Assembly (NCBI GenBank): GCA_963815305.1
Contig: CAWFFW010000002.1
Location: 496,001 to 560,000, forward strand
Length of the DNA: 64,000 nt
Source of the DNA: CAXBID01 sp963815305
GTDB taxonomy: Bacteria; Bacteroidota; Bacteroidia; Flavobacteriales; Flavobacteriaceae
Direction: 5' to 3'
In this document: positions 9,369-19,084 of the stretch, piece after piece
Layout of the letters: each line of letters starts with the position of its first letter
How positions within the stretch are numbered: position 1 is the first letter of the stretch
Notes under the pieces: model-generated
Database searches by the model: none
What the model was told of the DNA's origin: nothing
What the model saw: the letters and a program-made list of their open reading frames with translations, nothing else
Position numbers and translations under genes: made by a program

Positions 9369-11282
9369 TTAATGATTAAACCTCTCGATATCAAGCTGAA
9401 TATTTTCCCATTTTTGCATTAAACCTTTCAAGTCAGATTTCTTTTTTTGATAAGTATCAAAAAAATTAGGTTGCGATGTAACCTTTTCGTAATTCCCTTC
9501 AAGCTCTGCATCTATGGCTTTGATATCGCGTTCTAGTTGATTGATTTTTGACTCAACATTACTCAACTTATTATTTAACGATTTTAGCTTCTTCTGTTCT
9601 TCGTATGATTGTTGTTTATTTTCCTTCGGTATGTCTTTCTTAACCACTGTACGTTTTTCAACCTCACGTAGACTTTCCACTTTTCGTTGGTCGAGATAGT
9701 AATCAATATCGCCTAAATATTCTTTTATTTTTTGGTCTTTAAATTCATAAACCAAATTTGTTAATCCTTGCAGGAAATCACGATCGTGTGACACCAAGAT
9801 TAAAGTACCCTGAAACTTTGAAAGCGCCTCTTTTAAAACATTTTTAGATTTTATATCTAAGTGATTGGTTGGCTCATCCATGACCAAAACGTTAAATGGT
9901 TGAAGCATTAATTTTGCTAAAGCTAAACGGTTTCTCTCACCTCCAGAAAGCACTCTTACATATTTATCAACCTCATCACCTCTAAACAAAAAAGAGCCCA
10001 AAATGTCTCGAACTTTACTTCGATTTGTTTCGTTAGCAGCATCAATCATAGTATCTAAAACAGTTTTACTACCATCTAAATACTCGGCTTGGTTTTGAGC
10101 AAAATATCCTATTTGCACATTATGCCCTAGTTTTAAGTGTCCGTTATATTTAAGATCTCCAACAATAATTTTTGCTAGCGTAGATTTTCCTTGTCCATTC
10201 TGCCCAACAAAAGCCGTTTTACTTTCACGCTCAATTAATAAATCAATGTTTTGCAGTACGTGGTTGTCGCCATAGTTTTTAGCAATATTTTCGGCCTCAA
10301 TAACTACTTTTCCTGGTATTACTGATACAGGGAAATTAAGCGTCATCACACTATTATCATCTTCATCTACCTCAATTCTATCAATTTTGTCGAGCTTTTT
10401 CATTAGCGATTGCGCCATGGTAGCTTTTGATGCTTTAGCTCTAAACTTTTCAATAAGTTTTTCAGTTTGCTCAATTTGCTTTTGCTGATTTTTTTGAGAC
10501 GCTAGTTGTTGTGTTCTTAATTCCTCACGAAGCACCAAATATTTTGTGTATGGTTTAGGATAATCGTAAATACGACCTAATGAAATTTCAATGGTTCTAT
10601 TGGTGACATTATCTAAAAACATTTTATCGTGAGATACTATGGCTACTGCCCCAGGATAGTTTTTTAAAAATCCTTCCAACCAGATAATAGATTCAATATC
10701 CAAATGGTTTGTTGGTTCATCTAAAAGCAGAATATCATTATTTTGCAGTAATAATTTTGCTAACTCAATACGCATTCGCCATCCACCAGAAAAAGTATCT
10801 GTTAGTTTATAGAAATCTTCGCGTTTAAAACCTAGGCCTTGAAGAATTTTTTCGGTATCGCCTTGATAATTATAACCACCTATAATTTCATATTGATGTT
10901 GAAGTTCGTTAATATCAACCATAAGTTGATGATAAACTTCGCTTTCATAATCGGTACGTTCGGCCAGTTGCGTATTAACCATGTCCATTTTAGCCTCCAA
11001 CGCCTTAATTTCTGTAAATGCTTCGTAAGATTCATCTAAAACAGTTCTTCCTAAAACAAAATCGATGTCTTGTTTTAAAAATCCAATTTTAAGTTCTTTA
11101 TCAGCTGCAATTTGCCCCGTATCGGGCTCCATTTCTTTAGATAATATTTTAAGCATGGTAGATTTTCCTGCTCCGTTTTTACCGATAAGACCAATTCTGT
11201 CTCCATTACCCAGCTTGAACGTAATATCTTCAAACAGATATTCTCCTTGAAAAGAAATCGATAAATTGTGAATGTTCATCAT
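9369..11282 (-). CDS. ABC-F family ATPase (Uup/YheS-like)
   Basis: A 637-residue soluble protein with two ABC ATPase domains and no membrane segments. Walker A motifs are GKNGAGKST (about 36) and GQNGQGKST (about 357); signature motifs are FSGGWRMR and LSGGERNR. The two domains are joined by the charged linker typical of ABC-F factors, which act on the ribosomal E site, and a C-terminal coiled coil (about 560-637) is present as in Uup. It is a translation or DNA-structure factor rather than a transporter. Start could be either Met of the MM pair. It is divergent from the DUF983 gene, with about 85 bases between starts. Confidence 0.93.
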   Translation of the reverse strand: MMNIHNLSISFQGEYLFEDITFKLGNGDRIGLIGKNGAGKSTMLKILSKEMEPDTGQIAADKELKIGFLKQDIDFVLGRTVLDESYEAFTEIKALEAKMDMVNTQLAERTDYESEVYHQLMVDINELQHQYEIIGGYNYQGDTEKILQGLGFKREDFYKLTDTFSGGWRMRIELAKLLLQNNDILLLDEPTNHLDIESIIWLEGFLKNYPGAVAIVSHDKMFLDNVTNRTIEISLGRIYDYPKPYTKYLVLREELRTQQLASQKNQQKQIEQTEKLIEKFRAKASKATMAQSLMKKLDKIDRIEVDEDDNSVMTLNFPVSVIPGKVVIEAENIAKNYGDNHVLQNIDLLIERESKTAFVGQNGQGKSTLAKIIVGDLKYNGHLKLGHNVQIGYFAQNQAEYLDGSKTVLDTMIDAANETNRSKVRDILGSFLFRGDEVDKYVRVLSGGERNRLALAKLMLQPFNVLVMDEPTNHLDIKSKNVLKEALSKFQGTLILVSHDRDFLQGLTNLVYEFKDQKIKEYLGDIDYYLDQRKVESLREVEKRTVVKKDIPKENKQQSYEEQKKLKSLNNKLSNVESKINQLERDIKAIDAELEGNYEKVTSQPNFFDTYQKKKSDLKGLMQKWENIQLDIERFNH

Positions 11283-11302
11283 AGAAATGTAACTTTTATT
11301 AC

Positions 11303-11332
11303 TTTGGCATTAGCATTTATAACGTATTTTTG
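11303..11332 (+). promoter_or_regulatory. Promoter of the DUF983 gene
   Basis: TTTG (11303-11306), an 18-base spacer and TATTTTTG (11325-11332) fit the Bacteroidota promoter pattern. Transcription would start near 11339, after the most upstream ATG of the open frame, which supports the start at 11368. Confidence 0.65.
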
Positions 11333-11367
11333 TTTTGCAAATGCGGTTGCAAAAATACACAATTATT

Positions 11368-11751
11368 ATGTTTAAAAAAGGAACAAAATTATATAGTATT
11401 TTAACTGGCTATTGTCCGAAATGTCATGAAGAATCTATGTTTAAAAACAAAAACCCTTATGTGCTTTCTGAGGCTTTAAGCATGCACGAAACATGCAGTA
11501 ATTGTGGTCTAAAATACAAAATGGAGCCTTCATTTTTTTATGGTGCCATGTATGTAAGTTATGGGGTAGGTATTGCGTTTGCAGTTGCTGCATTTGTAAT
11601 TTCCTATTTGGTATTTAAGGCTAGTATTCATATTATTTTTATATCTATAGTAGGCACATTAATTCTATTTATGCCTATTATAATGCGACTTTCAAGAAAC
11701 ATATGGATCAATTTATTTATTCATTACGATAAAAATTTGGCTAAAAAATAA
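11368..11751 (+). CDS. DUF983 family membrane protein
   Basis: About 127 residues. An N-terminal zinc-ribbon-like part has CPKC (near residue 14) and CSNC (near residue 44), followed by two membrane helices in the C-terminal half. This is the DUF983 layout, cysteine-rich inner membrane proteins of unknown function. I chose the ATG at 11368 (MFKKGTKLYS) instead of the upstream ATG at 11335 because the predicted transcript starts near 11339 and MFKKG is a typical family start. No partner gene is evident. Confidence 0.85.
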   Translation: MFKKGTKLYSILTGYCPKCHEESMFKNKNPYVLSEALSMHETCSNCGLKYKMEPSFFYGAMYVSYGVGIAFAVAAFVISYLVFKASIHIIFISIVGTLILFMPIIMRLSRNIWINLFIHYDKNLAKK

Positions 11752-11762
11752 GATTTTTTATT

Positions 11763-11916
11763 GGGCGTTACCACAAGGGTCAGGCTTTCCGCTATATCTT
11801 TCTTGCGCTAAACGTGTTTCAGTTTCCCATCAAATGTTTTACATAATTTTAAAAATATATTTCAAATCAAAATTATAGTGACGCACAAAAAAGGATGCTG
11901 CTGCAATCCTTAACGC
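11763..11916 (-). repeat. Interspersed ~155-bp element, copy A
   Basis: One of four copies in the window. In minus orientation it starts GCGTTAAGGATTG and ends GGTAACGCCC. Conserved arms flank a variable middle; CTTTTTTGTG can pair with CGCAAGAAAG (with two G-T wobbles). It lies between the 3' ends of the DUF983 gene and the FAD oxidoreductase gene. See copies at 36566, 42088 and 58180. Confidence 0.85.
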
Positions 11917-11944
11917 AAACCAAAAGGTTCCGAAAAAAGCGATG

Positions 11945-12991
11945 TCACAACTTAAAACGTTGAATATCAATATCAAGTTCCAAAGGTGTTTTATGTTCAA
12001 CAAAATCATATAGCTGCTTAGCAACATAAGGTCCAATCATAACACCACGGGAGCCCAACCCATTTAGCACAAACATATTTTTGTGCGTTTTATGTTGCCC
12101 AACTAAAGGCCTTCTATCTTTAACGGTAGGGCGTATTCCTGCCCTTTGATTAACAACCTTGTAAGGACAATGAATAACCTTATCTAACTTGTTTAAAAGG
12201 TATTCTTTTGCTTTTTTTGTAAGCGCATGGGTTTTATCTTCCCAATCATAAGTGGCACCAACAATATATAAATCATCTTCAATTGGAATTAAAAAAATAC
12301 CTGCTTTTAAAACATAGTCTATATTTAAATCTGGTGCATGAATTATAATTAATTCCCCTTTTGTTGGTACTAAAGGCAAGTTATTAAAAAAAGGATTCTT
12401 TACCACACCAAATCCTTCTGCAAATACGATATATTTAAACGTGATATCTTTATAGTGAATTGGTTTTTCTTCAGCTTTTAAAGCTTCGTAATTAAAAGCC
12501 TCTTCTATAAATTGATTGTTTTCTAATAAATGTGCTTTATAAAATTCAATTAATGTTTTTACATCAATGCGTCCTGTTTGTAAAACCTCACCAAAACCAA
12601 AAGGTGCATTAATACAAGGGTTTCTGTTTTTTATAATTTTGGTTGACAAGTACTCGGAAAGATTTGGTTTATCTGAGGCGGTATACCAATCATTCTGTTC
12701 TTCCAGCGATGCAAATTTTCGATATATCGGAATTTTATAATCTAATTTTACACCCAGTTTATCTTCTAAATGCTTATAAATTGGTAAAGCAATATCTAAT
12801 TGTTCTTTACTTTTCCAAACCGATGTAAATCGTTTTAAAACCACTGGGTTATATAAACCACTTGCAACAGTTGATGATAGCTGTGAGGCGTTATCAAACA
12901 CCATAAAGCTTTTATTATTAGTCTTTAATTGTTCACAAAAACTAATACCTGCTAATCCAATACCAACTACGAGATAATCTACGTGCACCAT
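11945..12991 (-). CDS. FAD-dependent oxidoreductase (DAO family)
   Basis: A 348-residue flavoprotein. The N-terminal Rossmann motif GIGLAG (about 11-16) binds FAD, and the C-terminal GLGSRGVMIGPYVA closes the FAD site as in the D-amino-acid oxidase fold. Family members oxidise amines or amino acids; the C-terminal half of MnmC and glycine oxidase are related. No fused methyltransferase is present, so it is not a full MnmC. It ends beside repeat copy A and stands upstream of nothing on its strand, so it is probably transcribed alone. The substrate is not known. Confidence 0.85.
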   Translation of the reverse strand: MVHVDYLVVGIGLAGISFCEQLKTNNKSFMVFDNASQLSSTVASGLYNPVVLKRFTSVWKSKEQLDIALPIYKHLEDKLGVKLDYKIPIYRKFASLEEQNDWYTASDKPNLSEYLSTKIIKNRNPCINAPFGFGEVLQTGRIDVKTLIEFYKAHLLENNQFIEEAFNYEALKAEEKPIHYKDITFKYIVFAEGFGVVKNPFFNNLPLVPTKGELIIIHAPDLNIDYVLKAGIFLIPIEDDLYIVGATYDWEDKTHALTKKAKEYLLNKLDKVIHCPYKVVNQRAGIRPTVKDRRPLVGQHKTHKNMFVLNGLGSRGVMIGPYVAKQLYDFVEHKTPLELDIDIQRFKL

Positions 12992-13068
12992 GTTGCGAAG
13001 ATATATTTTTTAAGCCTTCCCTCCTACGTACACCAACGGTTAAAAGTGAAGGATTTATATCATACAAA

Positions 13069-13094
13069 AGCGCTCACTTAAAAAAGTGAGCGCT
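13069..13094 (-). terminator. Terminator of the gldKLMN cluster
   Basis: A perfect 11-bp stem, AGCGCTCACTT / AAGTGAGCGCT, with a four-base loop and a following T-rich tail on the minus strand, 28 bases past the gldN stop. Confidence 0.85.
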
Positions 13095-13121
13095 TAATAT
13101 TAGTTTTAAAATTTTGTGAAA

Positions 13122-14024
13122 CTAGTATGTCCACATATCTAATTCAAAATCTCTGATTTTGTCTTTTATTCGTTCAGACTCTAGCAATTGCATCAATGCA
13201 TTTTCAGATACATATTCAGTAACTGCTCTGTCGCCTTGCACATTTTCTTCTTTGAAGATATATCCTTGAAAACGTCTAGAGTTTAAAAAGTGATCGAAAG
13301 AGAATGGCATCGAACTGTTTTCATTATTAAATGCTTTAGATTGATGTAAAACCTCTCTAGCATCAGGAAAGAATATCCAAAATAAAGGCACTAAATCTGG
13401 GTTTTCACTACCAATAAAGTTTACATCGGGTGCTACTGGAGCAATTCCAATTAGTCGGTATTTCATTTCAGATTGTCGCTTATCAAAATACCAAAGACCT
13501 CTAACGTGATATTCTCTGATATCTGCAGAAGAAATATCATATCTATCAATGTACTCATCAGATAATGTTTCCCCTGCGTTTAATTGTTCAATACCCATTT
13601 CGGTAGTATCAATTTTACTTAAAGAGGCTTCAATATCTTTCAACGTTCTTTTTGTTGTAAAATAAGAATCATCGTAGATATTTTTTATTTTCCCGTTTTT
13701 GATGTTCTTCATAAGCACATCGTACAATGAACGTCTATCGCTACCTATATTGTTGGTATCAACAGGATAATATAACGGAAAGTTTGCGCGCTCGTCAAGA
13801 ACTATTTTTTCCCAAACTGTTTTTGAGAAAAGAATATCTCTATCATCAACGTAACCATATTCTAATGGTTTATCGTTATCTACTGCAACTTGCGCCGCTG
13901 TTCTAACCCCAATTTCATCAGGGCTTTTAGCATTTAATATATTTGCTTGTGCAAACACACCAGACACTGTAAAAACAGTTGTAACGGTTAATAAAAAACT
14001 TTTTAAATTCATCTTATTATACAT
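13122..14024 (-). CDS. gldN: Gliding motility protein GldN
   Basis: A 300-residue periplasmic protein with a signal peptide ending near VFAQ. GldN (PorN in non-gliders) forms the periplasmic ring with GldK of the type IX secretion system, below the outer membrane translocon. The residues NILNAKSPDEIGVRTAAQ and the long stretch ending in DFELDMWTY fit the family, as does the length. It is the last gene of gldK-gldL-gldM-gldN, 43 bases after gldM, and is closed by the terminator at 13069-13094. The ATG at 14009 (MNLKSFLL) is an equally good start. Confidence 0.95.
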   Translation of the reverse strand: MYNKMNLKSFLLTVTTVFTVSGVFAQANILNAKSPDEIGVRTAAQVAVDNDKPLEYGYVDDRDILFSKTVWEKIVLDERANFPLYYPVDTNNIGSDRRSLYDVLMKNIKNGKIKNIYDDSYFTTKRTLKDIEASLSKIDTTEMGIEQLNAGETLSDEYIDRYDISSADIREYHVRGLWYFDKRQSEMKYRLIGIAPVAPDVNFIGSENPDLVPLFWIFFPDAREVLHQSKAFNNENSSMPFSFDHFLNSRRFQGYIFKEENVQGDRAVTEYVSENALMQLLESERIKDKIRDFELDMWTY

Positions 14025-14067
14025 TTTAATATCTATAAAGAATTAACGTTGTGCTAATCCAAATATT

Positions 14068-15630
14068 TTAATTTGTAAGCTCAATAATTATTGGTGATAC
14101 TTTTTTAAGTATAACACTAACACCACTAGCTTTAGCTTCAATATCAAATATGGTAACATCTGATCCTCGCTTAGCCTTACGTAACGCGCCTTTAGCTCTA
14201 TCATCTAACTTACTTCCATTAACCTCTATGGTAGGTTGTCCTGGAACTTTAAATTTAAATCCTGTAACACGTAACGGTAATTCAAAATCAAAATCATCAA
14301 ACTTAGCACCAATGGTAGATATCTCTAAGCTATTACGTTGCATTTTTACAGCGCCGTCTTCACCTCTAACCGTACCTGTTGGTTTTGGTAAATCTTTAAT
14401 TCTAAATGTTGCTTTATCACCCACGGGCTTTCCATCAGGTAGTTTACCAGTAACATTAATAGTAACTTCTCTACCTTTAATAGATGTCGCATCCATAATA
14501 TACTTGCTACCACCAGCACTTGATAAACCTTGTGCACTTGCGTTAACTTTATTATCAGGTATACCAGCAAATGAAATAGTCATTGGGTTTTTTACACCTC
14601 TATAAACCACATTCATTTTATCTGCAGAAATTGTTGCAGAGTTTGGTTTCGCAACCGTAGCAAACGATGAATTTACTGGCACTTGTAATTCCTCGCCATC
14701 TTGAGCGAAAATTAAATTACCTTCAATTTTATGTTCACCAACGCCGCCTGTACCAATTTTCAACTTTACTTTACCATCTTCGATAGAATACTGATCTTCA
14801 GTAAGCTTTCTACCATCTAAAGTCAATTCAACTCTTGTTGGCTTAGTAGATGCATCTTTACGTCCTAATACAATCTGTCCATCAAATTGCTCACCATTAA
14901 AGTAAGCCGATTTTGAGGTTTCCATTAATGTTGTATAATTAGTCATAGATACCTCACTGGCAAGTGTACCAGCAAGCATGTTAGATAAAACTTGAGACTC
15001 CGTAGTTTTAATATCCGATTGTAATTGCGTCATTTTGGTTAAAGACGCTACTAAAGGAAATCCTTTATAATGATAATCCAACCAGTCAACTTTAATACCG
15101 TCTCTGTTTGTAACTTCATCAGTACTAAATTTTTCTTTGACTTCTTTAATTACAGATTCCATACCGCTTTCGCCTGCTAAAACCTTAGCAACACCTTCTC
15201 TAAAGCCTTCCATATGAGCTAAAAACTTTTTGCCTTCTTCATCTACTTTCCCTCCTTTAAAGAAATGCTCATCTAAATAATCGCCTTTATCCATGATCTC
15301 ATAATCTGTAGGATCGTCAATCTTGGCGGTCATTTTACTTTTCAAATCTGCTAAGTAAGCATCAAAATCATGAGCTAGCTTATCAATTTGGCCTGCTTTT
15401 GCTTTTAACCGTTCATACTTTTCAGGTTGATCTTCTGCTTTTACATCTAAACTTGCAACAAAACTAGCATTTCTAGCCTCTGTTGCTTCGTTAGATTCTA
15501 CTAACTTTTCATTCATTAATCCGAAGGCTGAAAGCACTTCTTTCGACATATTTAACGCTAGCATCGCTATGAATATTAAATACATCAGATTAATCATCTT
15601 CTGTCTTGGTGATAAATTATTTCCTGCCAT
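14068..15630 (-). CDS. gldM: Gliding motility protein GldM (T9SS motor)
   Basis: A 520-residue protein with one N-terminal membrane helix (about 12-30, NLMYLIFIAMLALNMS) and a long periplasmic part made of helical and Ig-like domains. With GldL it forms the proton-driven rotary motor that powers type IX secretion and gliding; GldM spans the periplasm to contact the GldK/N ring. The N-terminal MAGNNLSPRQKMINLMYL is the family hallmark. Length is typical. It lies between gldL and gldN in the usual order. Confidence 0.97.
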   Translation of the reverse strand: MAGNNLSPRQKMINLMYLIFIAMLALNMSKEVLSAFGLMNEKLVESNEATEARNASFVASLDVKAEDQPEKYERLKAKAGQIDKLAHDFDAYLADLKSKMTAKIDDPTDYEIMDKGDYLDEHFFKGGKVDEEGKKFLAHMEGFREGVAKVLAGESGMESVIKEVKEKFSTDEVTNRDGIKVDWLDYHYKGFPLVASLTKMTQLQSDIKTTESQVLSNMLAGTLASEVSMTNYTTLMETSKSAYFNGEQFDGQIVLGRKDASTKPTRVELTLDGRKLTEDQYSIEDGKVKLKIGTGGVGEHKIEGNLIFAQDGEELQVPVNSSFATVAKPNSATISADKMNVVYRGVKNPMTISFAGIPDNKVNASAQGLSSAGGSKYIMDATSIKGREVTINVTGKLPDGKPVGDKATFRIKDLPKPTGTVRGEDGAVKMQRNSLEISTIGAKFDDFDFELPLRVTGFKFKVPGQPTIEVNGSKLDDRAKGALRKAKRGSDVTIFDIEAKASGVSVILKKVSPIIIELTN

Positions 15631-15677
15631 TTCTAATTAGGTTTTTGGTTAATATTAAATTTGGGATTAACCCCTAA

Positions 15678-16316
15678 CTAGTTTTTGTTCATTGCAGACA
15701 ACATACCGCCATACACACCGTTTAATGATGATAAATTAGATGCTAAAGATTGCATTTGCTCTTTTAATTTTGAAGCATTTTCAACAGATTCTTCATTAAT
15801 AGACGCTTGTTTATTAGCACTTTCTAATTGTACTTTGTATAAGCTATTTAATGATTCCATTTGTGCAGCAGCTAATGATAATTCTTCACCATATTTTTTA
15901 CTTGCTTCAATAGAATCTACCGTTGATGACATATTTTTAGCAGCACCCTCAAAGTTTTTGATGCTATCGCCTAAACTTGCAATAAGTTCGCCGTCAATTT
16001 TTGCTTCTTTTAATAAATTATCTAATTTTTTAGATAATAATCCTTGAGCGTCTTCTTTTCCATCTCTCGATACTGATTGACCACCAGCTAATTCTGGATA
16101 TACTAAAGACCAATCTAATTCATCATCAACAGGTTCGAACGCTGATAATGCAAATATAATTGCCTCGGTTACTAAACCAATAGTTAACATAACGTTACCT
16201 GTTAGTGGTCCAATTTCGAAGTGAATAATTTTGAATAGTGCTCCAACGATTACAATTGCTGCTCCTAATCCATAAGCCATGTTCATGAACTTTTTACTTG
16301 CTTTTGACTTTGCCAT
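15678..16316 (-). CDS. gldL: Gliding motility protein GldL (T9SS motor)
   Basis: A 212-residue inner membrane protein with two close membrane helices near the N-terminus (about 11-30 and 36-58), joined by IIHFEIGPLTGN, and a cytoplasmic coiled-coil tail. A pentamer of GldL surrounds the GldM dimer; the acidic residue in the second helix (TEAIIFALSAFEP) is the likely proton path. It is separated from gldM by 47 bases and from gldK by 78, in the conserved order. Confidence 0.97.
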   Translation of the reverse strand: MAKSKASKKFMNMAYGLGAAIVIVGALFKIIHFEIGPLTGNVMLTIGLVTEAIIFALSAFEPVDDELDWSLVYPELAGGQSVSRDGKEDAQGLLSKKLDNLLKEAKIDGELIASLGDSIKNFEGAAKNMSSTVDSIEASKKYGEELSLAAAQMESLNSLYKVQLESANKQASINEESVENASKLKEQMQSLASNLSSLNGVYGGMLSAMNKN

Positions 16317-16394
16317 AATTTTCGGTTTTTAATTTAAGTGAAATACTTAAGTAGGTTAATTAATAGTATTTATTATTATTGATTTGATTAAAAT

Positions 16395-17762
16395 TTATTT
16401 CCCGTTTTTCGTTACTGCTGTCCCCATATAATCTTGAACGGTTCTGAATCCTATAAAACTTCTTGCAGAGTCTGCATATTCGTAATCTCTAGAACTTACT
16501 TGTAAAAAGTATGCCACATCTTTCCATGATCCGCCTCTAACCACTTTACGTTTATTATTTGCATCATTTACACTTGGGTTTATAGTTGATGTATACTCAT
16601 AAGAGTTAGGATCGTAAGATGCATTTACCCATTCTGAAACATTACCCGCCATGTTATATAAATTATAATCATTTGGCTCGTAAGACTTAGCTTCAACAGT
16701 GTATAGTGCTTGATCAGCAGCATAATCACCTCTTACAGGTTTAAAGTTTGCCATAAAACAACCTCTATCACTTTTTGTGTAAGGACCTCCCCAAGGATAT
16801 GTTGCTGCTTGAAGACCGCCTCTGGCAGCATACTCCCATTCAGCTTCAGATGGCAATCTAAACGTATTTACCAAAGCAGCGCCTTTTTTAGATTTTTGAT
16901 AACTATTTTTCTTAATAGTTCGCCACTCACAAAACGCTTTGGCTTGTTTCCAAGATACCCCTACTACAGGATATTCGCTGTATGCATCATGCCAGAAATA
17001 ATCGTTATGCATAGGCTCGTTATAAGAATAAGCAAAATCTCTAATCCAAACTGTAGTATCAGGGTAAATTTCAATTTCCTCTTTCTTTATAGCATCTTTT
17101 CTAGATATATTTCTATTTTTTGCTGCTTCTTGTATGTCCATATAATTGTACTGAAACTTGAATTTTTTCACATCCCATGTACGTTGTCCATTGTAAGAAT
17201 CCTCTAAAGGCAAATACATAGTATCCATTACCTCAGCATAGTACTCATCTGGATAATCTGCTGTATCGTAAATTAATTCAATATCATTATTAATTTTTCT
17301 ACCTTCATAACCTGTTGGTCCTAATCCCGTATAGTTTTCGAACATATACTTTTCATAAACAGACATGTTAGCTGTATCTGCATCCTTAAATGCATACTCA
17401 CCAATACCTCCATCTTCTGGGACTTTACCAACTTCATCAGCCAAAACAGCTAATTTCATTCGTACTATAGAATCTCTTACCCAATTTACGAACATACGAT
17501 ATTCGCTGTTTGTAATCTCAGTGGCATCCATATAAAAGGCTCTAACTGTTGCTGTTTTAGCGGGCGCATCATTAATGCCTGCTAAATCGTCATCAGCTTT
17601 ACCCATTATAAACGCGCCACCTGGAATAAGTTCCATTCCATATGGCTTTTCAGGATGCCATTTCTTTCCTTGAACACCAACAAGCTCTCCTCTATCTTTA
17701 GAGCCACAACTTGATAGTATTGCTAATACTGCGGTTAATAAAATAAACTTCTTCATATCCAT
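16395..17762 (-). CDS. gldK: Gliding motility lipoprotein GldK
   Basis: A 455-residue outer membrane lipoprotein with lipobox LSSC (Cys near 19). The body is an FGE-sulfatase (formylglycine-generating enzyme) fold: FIMGKADDD, then WRTIKKNS, FRLPSEAEWEYAARGG and NMAGNVSEWV, ending in VRGGSW. In GldK/PorK this fold is structural, making the ring with GldN. The start may be the third codon (MKKFILL at 17756). First gene of the cluster, with a promoter candidate at 17805-17835. Confidence 0.96.
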   Translation of the reverse strand: MDMKKFILLTAVLAILSSCGSKDRGELVGVQGKKWHPEKPYGMELIPGGAFIMGKADDDLAGINDAPAKTATVRAFYMDATEITNSEYRMFVNWVRDSIVRMKLAVLADEVGKVPEDGGIGEYAFKDADTANMSVYEKYMFENYTGLGPTGYEGRKINNDIELIYDTADYPDEYYAEVMDTMYLPLEDSYNGQRTWDVKKFKFQYNYMDIQEAAKNRNISRKDAIKKEEIEIYPDTTVWIRDFAYSYNEPMHNDYFWHDAYSEYPVVGVSWKQAKAFCEWRTIKKNSYQKSKKGAALVNTFRLPSEAEWEYAARGGLQAATYPWGGPYTKSDRGCFMANFKPVRGDYAADQALYTVEAKSYEPNDYNLYNMAGNVSEWVNASYDPNSYEYTSTINPSVNDANNKRKVVRGGSWKDVAYFLQVSSRDYEYADSARSFIGFRTVQDYMGTAVTKNGK

Positions 17763-17804
17763 AGAAAACTCGAGGTTAATTATTTATGCTTTATTTTGAG
17801 AGCG

Positions 17805-17835
17805 TAAACATATTTATATATTTTCAAAAAAACAA
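17805..17835 (-). promoter_or_regulatory. Candidate promoter of gldKLMN
   Basis: On the minus strand TTG (17835-17833), 20 bases and TATGTTTA (17812-17805), one mismatch from TAnnTTTG. It would start transcription near 17798, about 40 bases before the gldK start. Confidence 0.45.
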
Positions 17836-17917
17836 CTATTTAACGAAAAAAAGAACGTTTCATCGTAAAAAAATAGCATTTCAACGACAAAATGAGCATT
17901 TAAGCGCATTATACCTA

Positions 17918-19084
17918 CTATATACAGTTCTTTTGAAAAGCCTTGTACCAGCGTTCTGGCACTTTATTATTACAAGCATCTAGATAATCTTGATGCATGC
18001 AAGGTAATAACGTATGTCTTTTTAATTTATTATTGACTTCAGATAAAAAAGGAATCTCGATCCACCATCGTCCTGTTTTATTACTCTTATAAAACACTAA
18101 TTCTTCAGCATCCACCAAAGTGATAAACTTTTGATAGTTTTTATCGTCTGTAAAATCATCATCTTTCACCCTGTAATTAACACCCTCTATAAAATACCAA
18201 AGCATTTGGGAAACTAACATGGATGTTAATTCATCATCTTTTGATGGCTTGTATTCATAAATTCCAAATGAGCTTACTTTATTACTGATACCTGCATAAC
18301 GCGCAATAGCACAAATTTCTTTCCCATCTAATCCGTTTGGTGAATACTTTTGATTTGAACCCACCTCAGCGCCTTTTACTGCATTTAAATCAATACTAAC
18401 AATATTGGCATCTCTTAATACAGGCTCTACAACAGTAATATCCTTTGAAACCATTCCTAACCTATAGGATTCAAAATATAAACTATCCATCAAATCAATT
18501 TCTTCTTGGGCATTAAAATAAGTTTGATAGCCTATAGTGGCATAATTAAATAGGTTATAAGGCTGATCTAAAATTATTTTACCAACAAAACTATCGTTCT
18601 TTATAGGTTTAGAAGAATCTCCCAAATTAAATTTGCAATCTATATTCACAATGTTAATCATTGGAATCAAATTGTCGTATGCTCTATAATTTGCGTAAGT
18701 TAAATCTTGCGTTCCTCCTAATATTATAGGAATGATATTTTTTTTTACTAATAGATTTATGGCTGTTTTTAATGCAAAATAAGTATCTTCAATAGTTTCT
18801 CCTTTATTAATATCTCCTAAATCAGCAATGGTAACATTCCAACTACCAGGAAAAAGACCGTAAAAAGATTTTCTAATTTCATTTAATTGAAATTCTTCTC
18901 CTATATAATTAATGTCGTTTCTATTTTCTAGAACACCAATTATAACCATATTTACATCATCTAAATCTGGAATTCCGTTTTGATTTGAGTGTATTTTAAG
19001 CTTTCTCCCTATGGCTTGCATAGAAAGTAACTCGTTATGTGCCAAAACTAAGTCTGAAACTGGAGATAGAAAATTAAAGTTCAT
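17918..19084 (-). CDS. Arginase/formimidoylglutamase-fold protein, metal ligands missing
   Basis: A 388-residue protein of the ureohydrolase fold, related to what is usually named formimidoylglutamase in Flavobacteriaceae. Active family members hold two Mn ions through GG(D/E)HS, DAHxD and SxDxDxxDP. Here the matching segments read LGGTQDLTY (about 125), NIDCKFNLGD (about 150) and SIDLNAVKGAEVG (about 233), so nearly all His and Asp ligands are replaced. I infer it is not a metal hydrolase and may be structural or regulatory. It lies directly upstream of gldK and downstream of topA. Its 3' end lies 156 bases from the gldK start. Confidence 0.8.
   Translation of the reverse strand: MNFNFLSPVSDLVLAHNELLSMQAIGRKLKIHSNQNGIPDLDDVNMVIIGVLENRNDINYIGEEFQLNEIRKSFYGLFPGSWNVTIADLGDINKGETIEDTYFALKTAINLLVKKNIIPIILGGTQDLTYANYRAYDNLIPMINIVNIDCKFNLGDSSKPIKNDSFVGKIILDQPYNLFNYATIGYQTYFNAQEEIDLMDSLYFESYRLGMVSKDITVVEPVLRDANIVSIDLNAVKGAEVGSNQKYSPNGLDGKEICAIARYAGISNKVSSFGIYEYKPSKDDELTSMLVSQMLWYFIEGVNYRVKDDDFTDDKNYQKFITLVDAEELVFYKSNKTGRWWIEIPFLSEVNNKLKRHTLLPCMHQDYLDACNNKVPERWYKAFQKNCI

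Noticed and set aside
11305..11320. TTTGGCATTAGCA as a sigma-54 promoter
   Set aside because: The GG to GC distance is far shorter than 12 bases. The same applies to TTGGCATTTTGC near 32073.
11335..11367. Upstream start of the DUF983 gene
   Set aside because: The predicted transcript begins near 11339, after this ATG, and MFKKG at 11368 fits the family start.
15685..16047. Plus-strand frame of 120 codons inside gldL
   Set aside because: It is the antisense shadow of a well-supported gene and shows no family features. The same holds for the long antisense frames over gldM (14150-14605), gldK (16710-17207) and groL (30893-31294).
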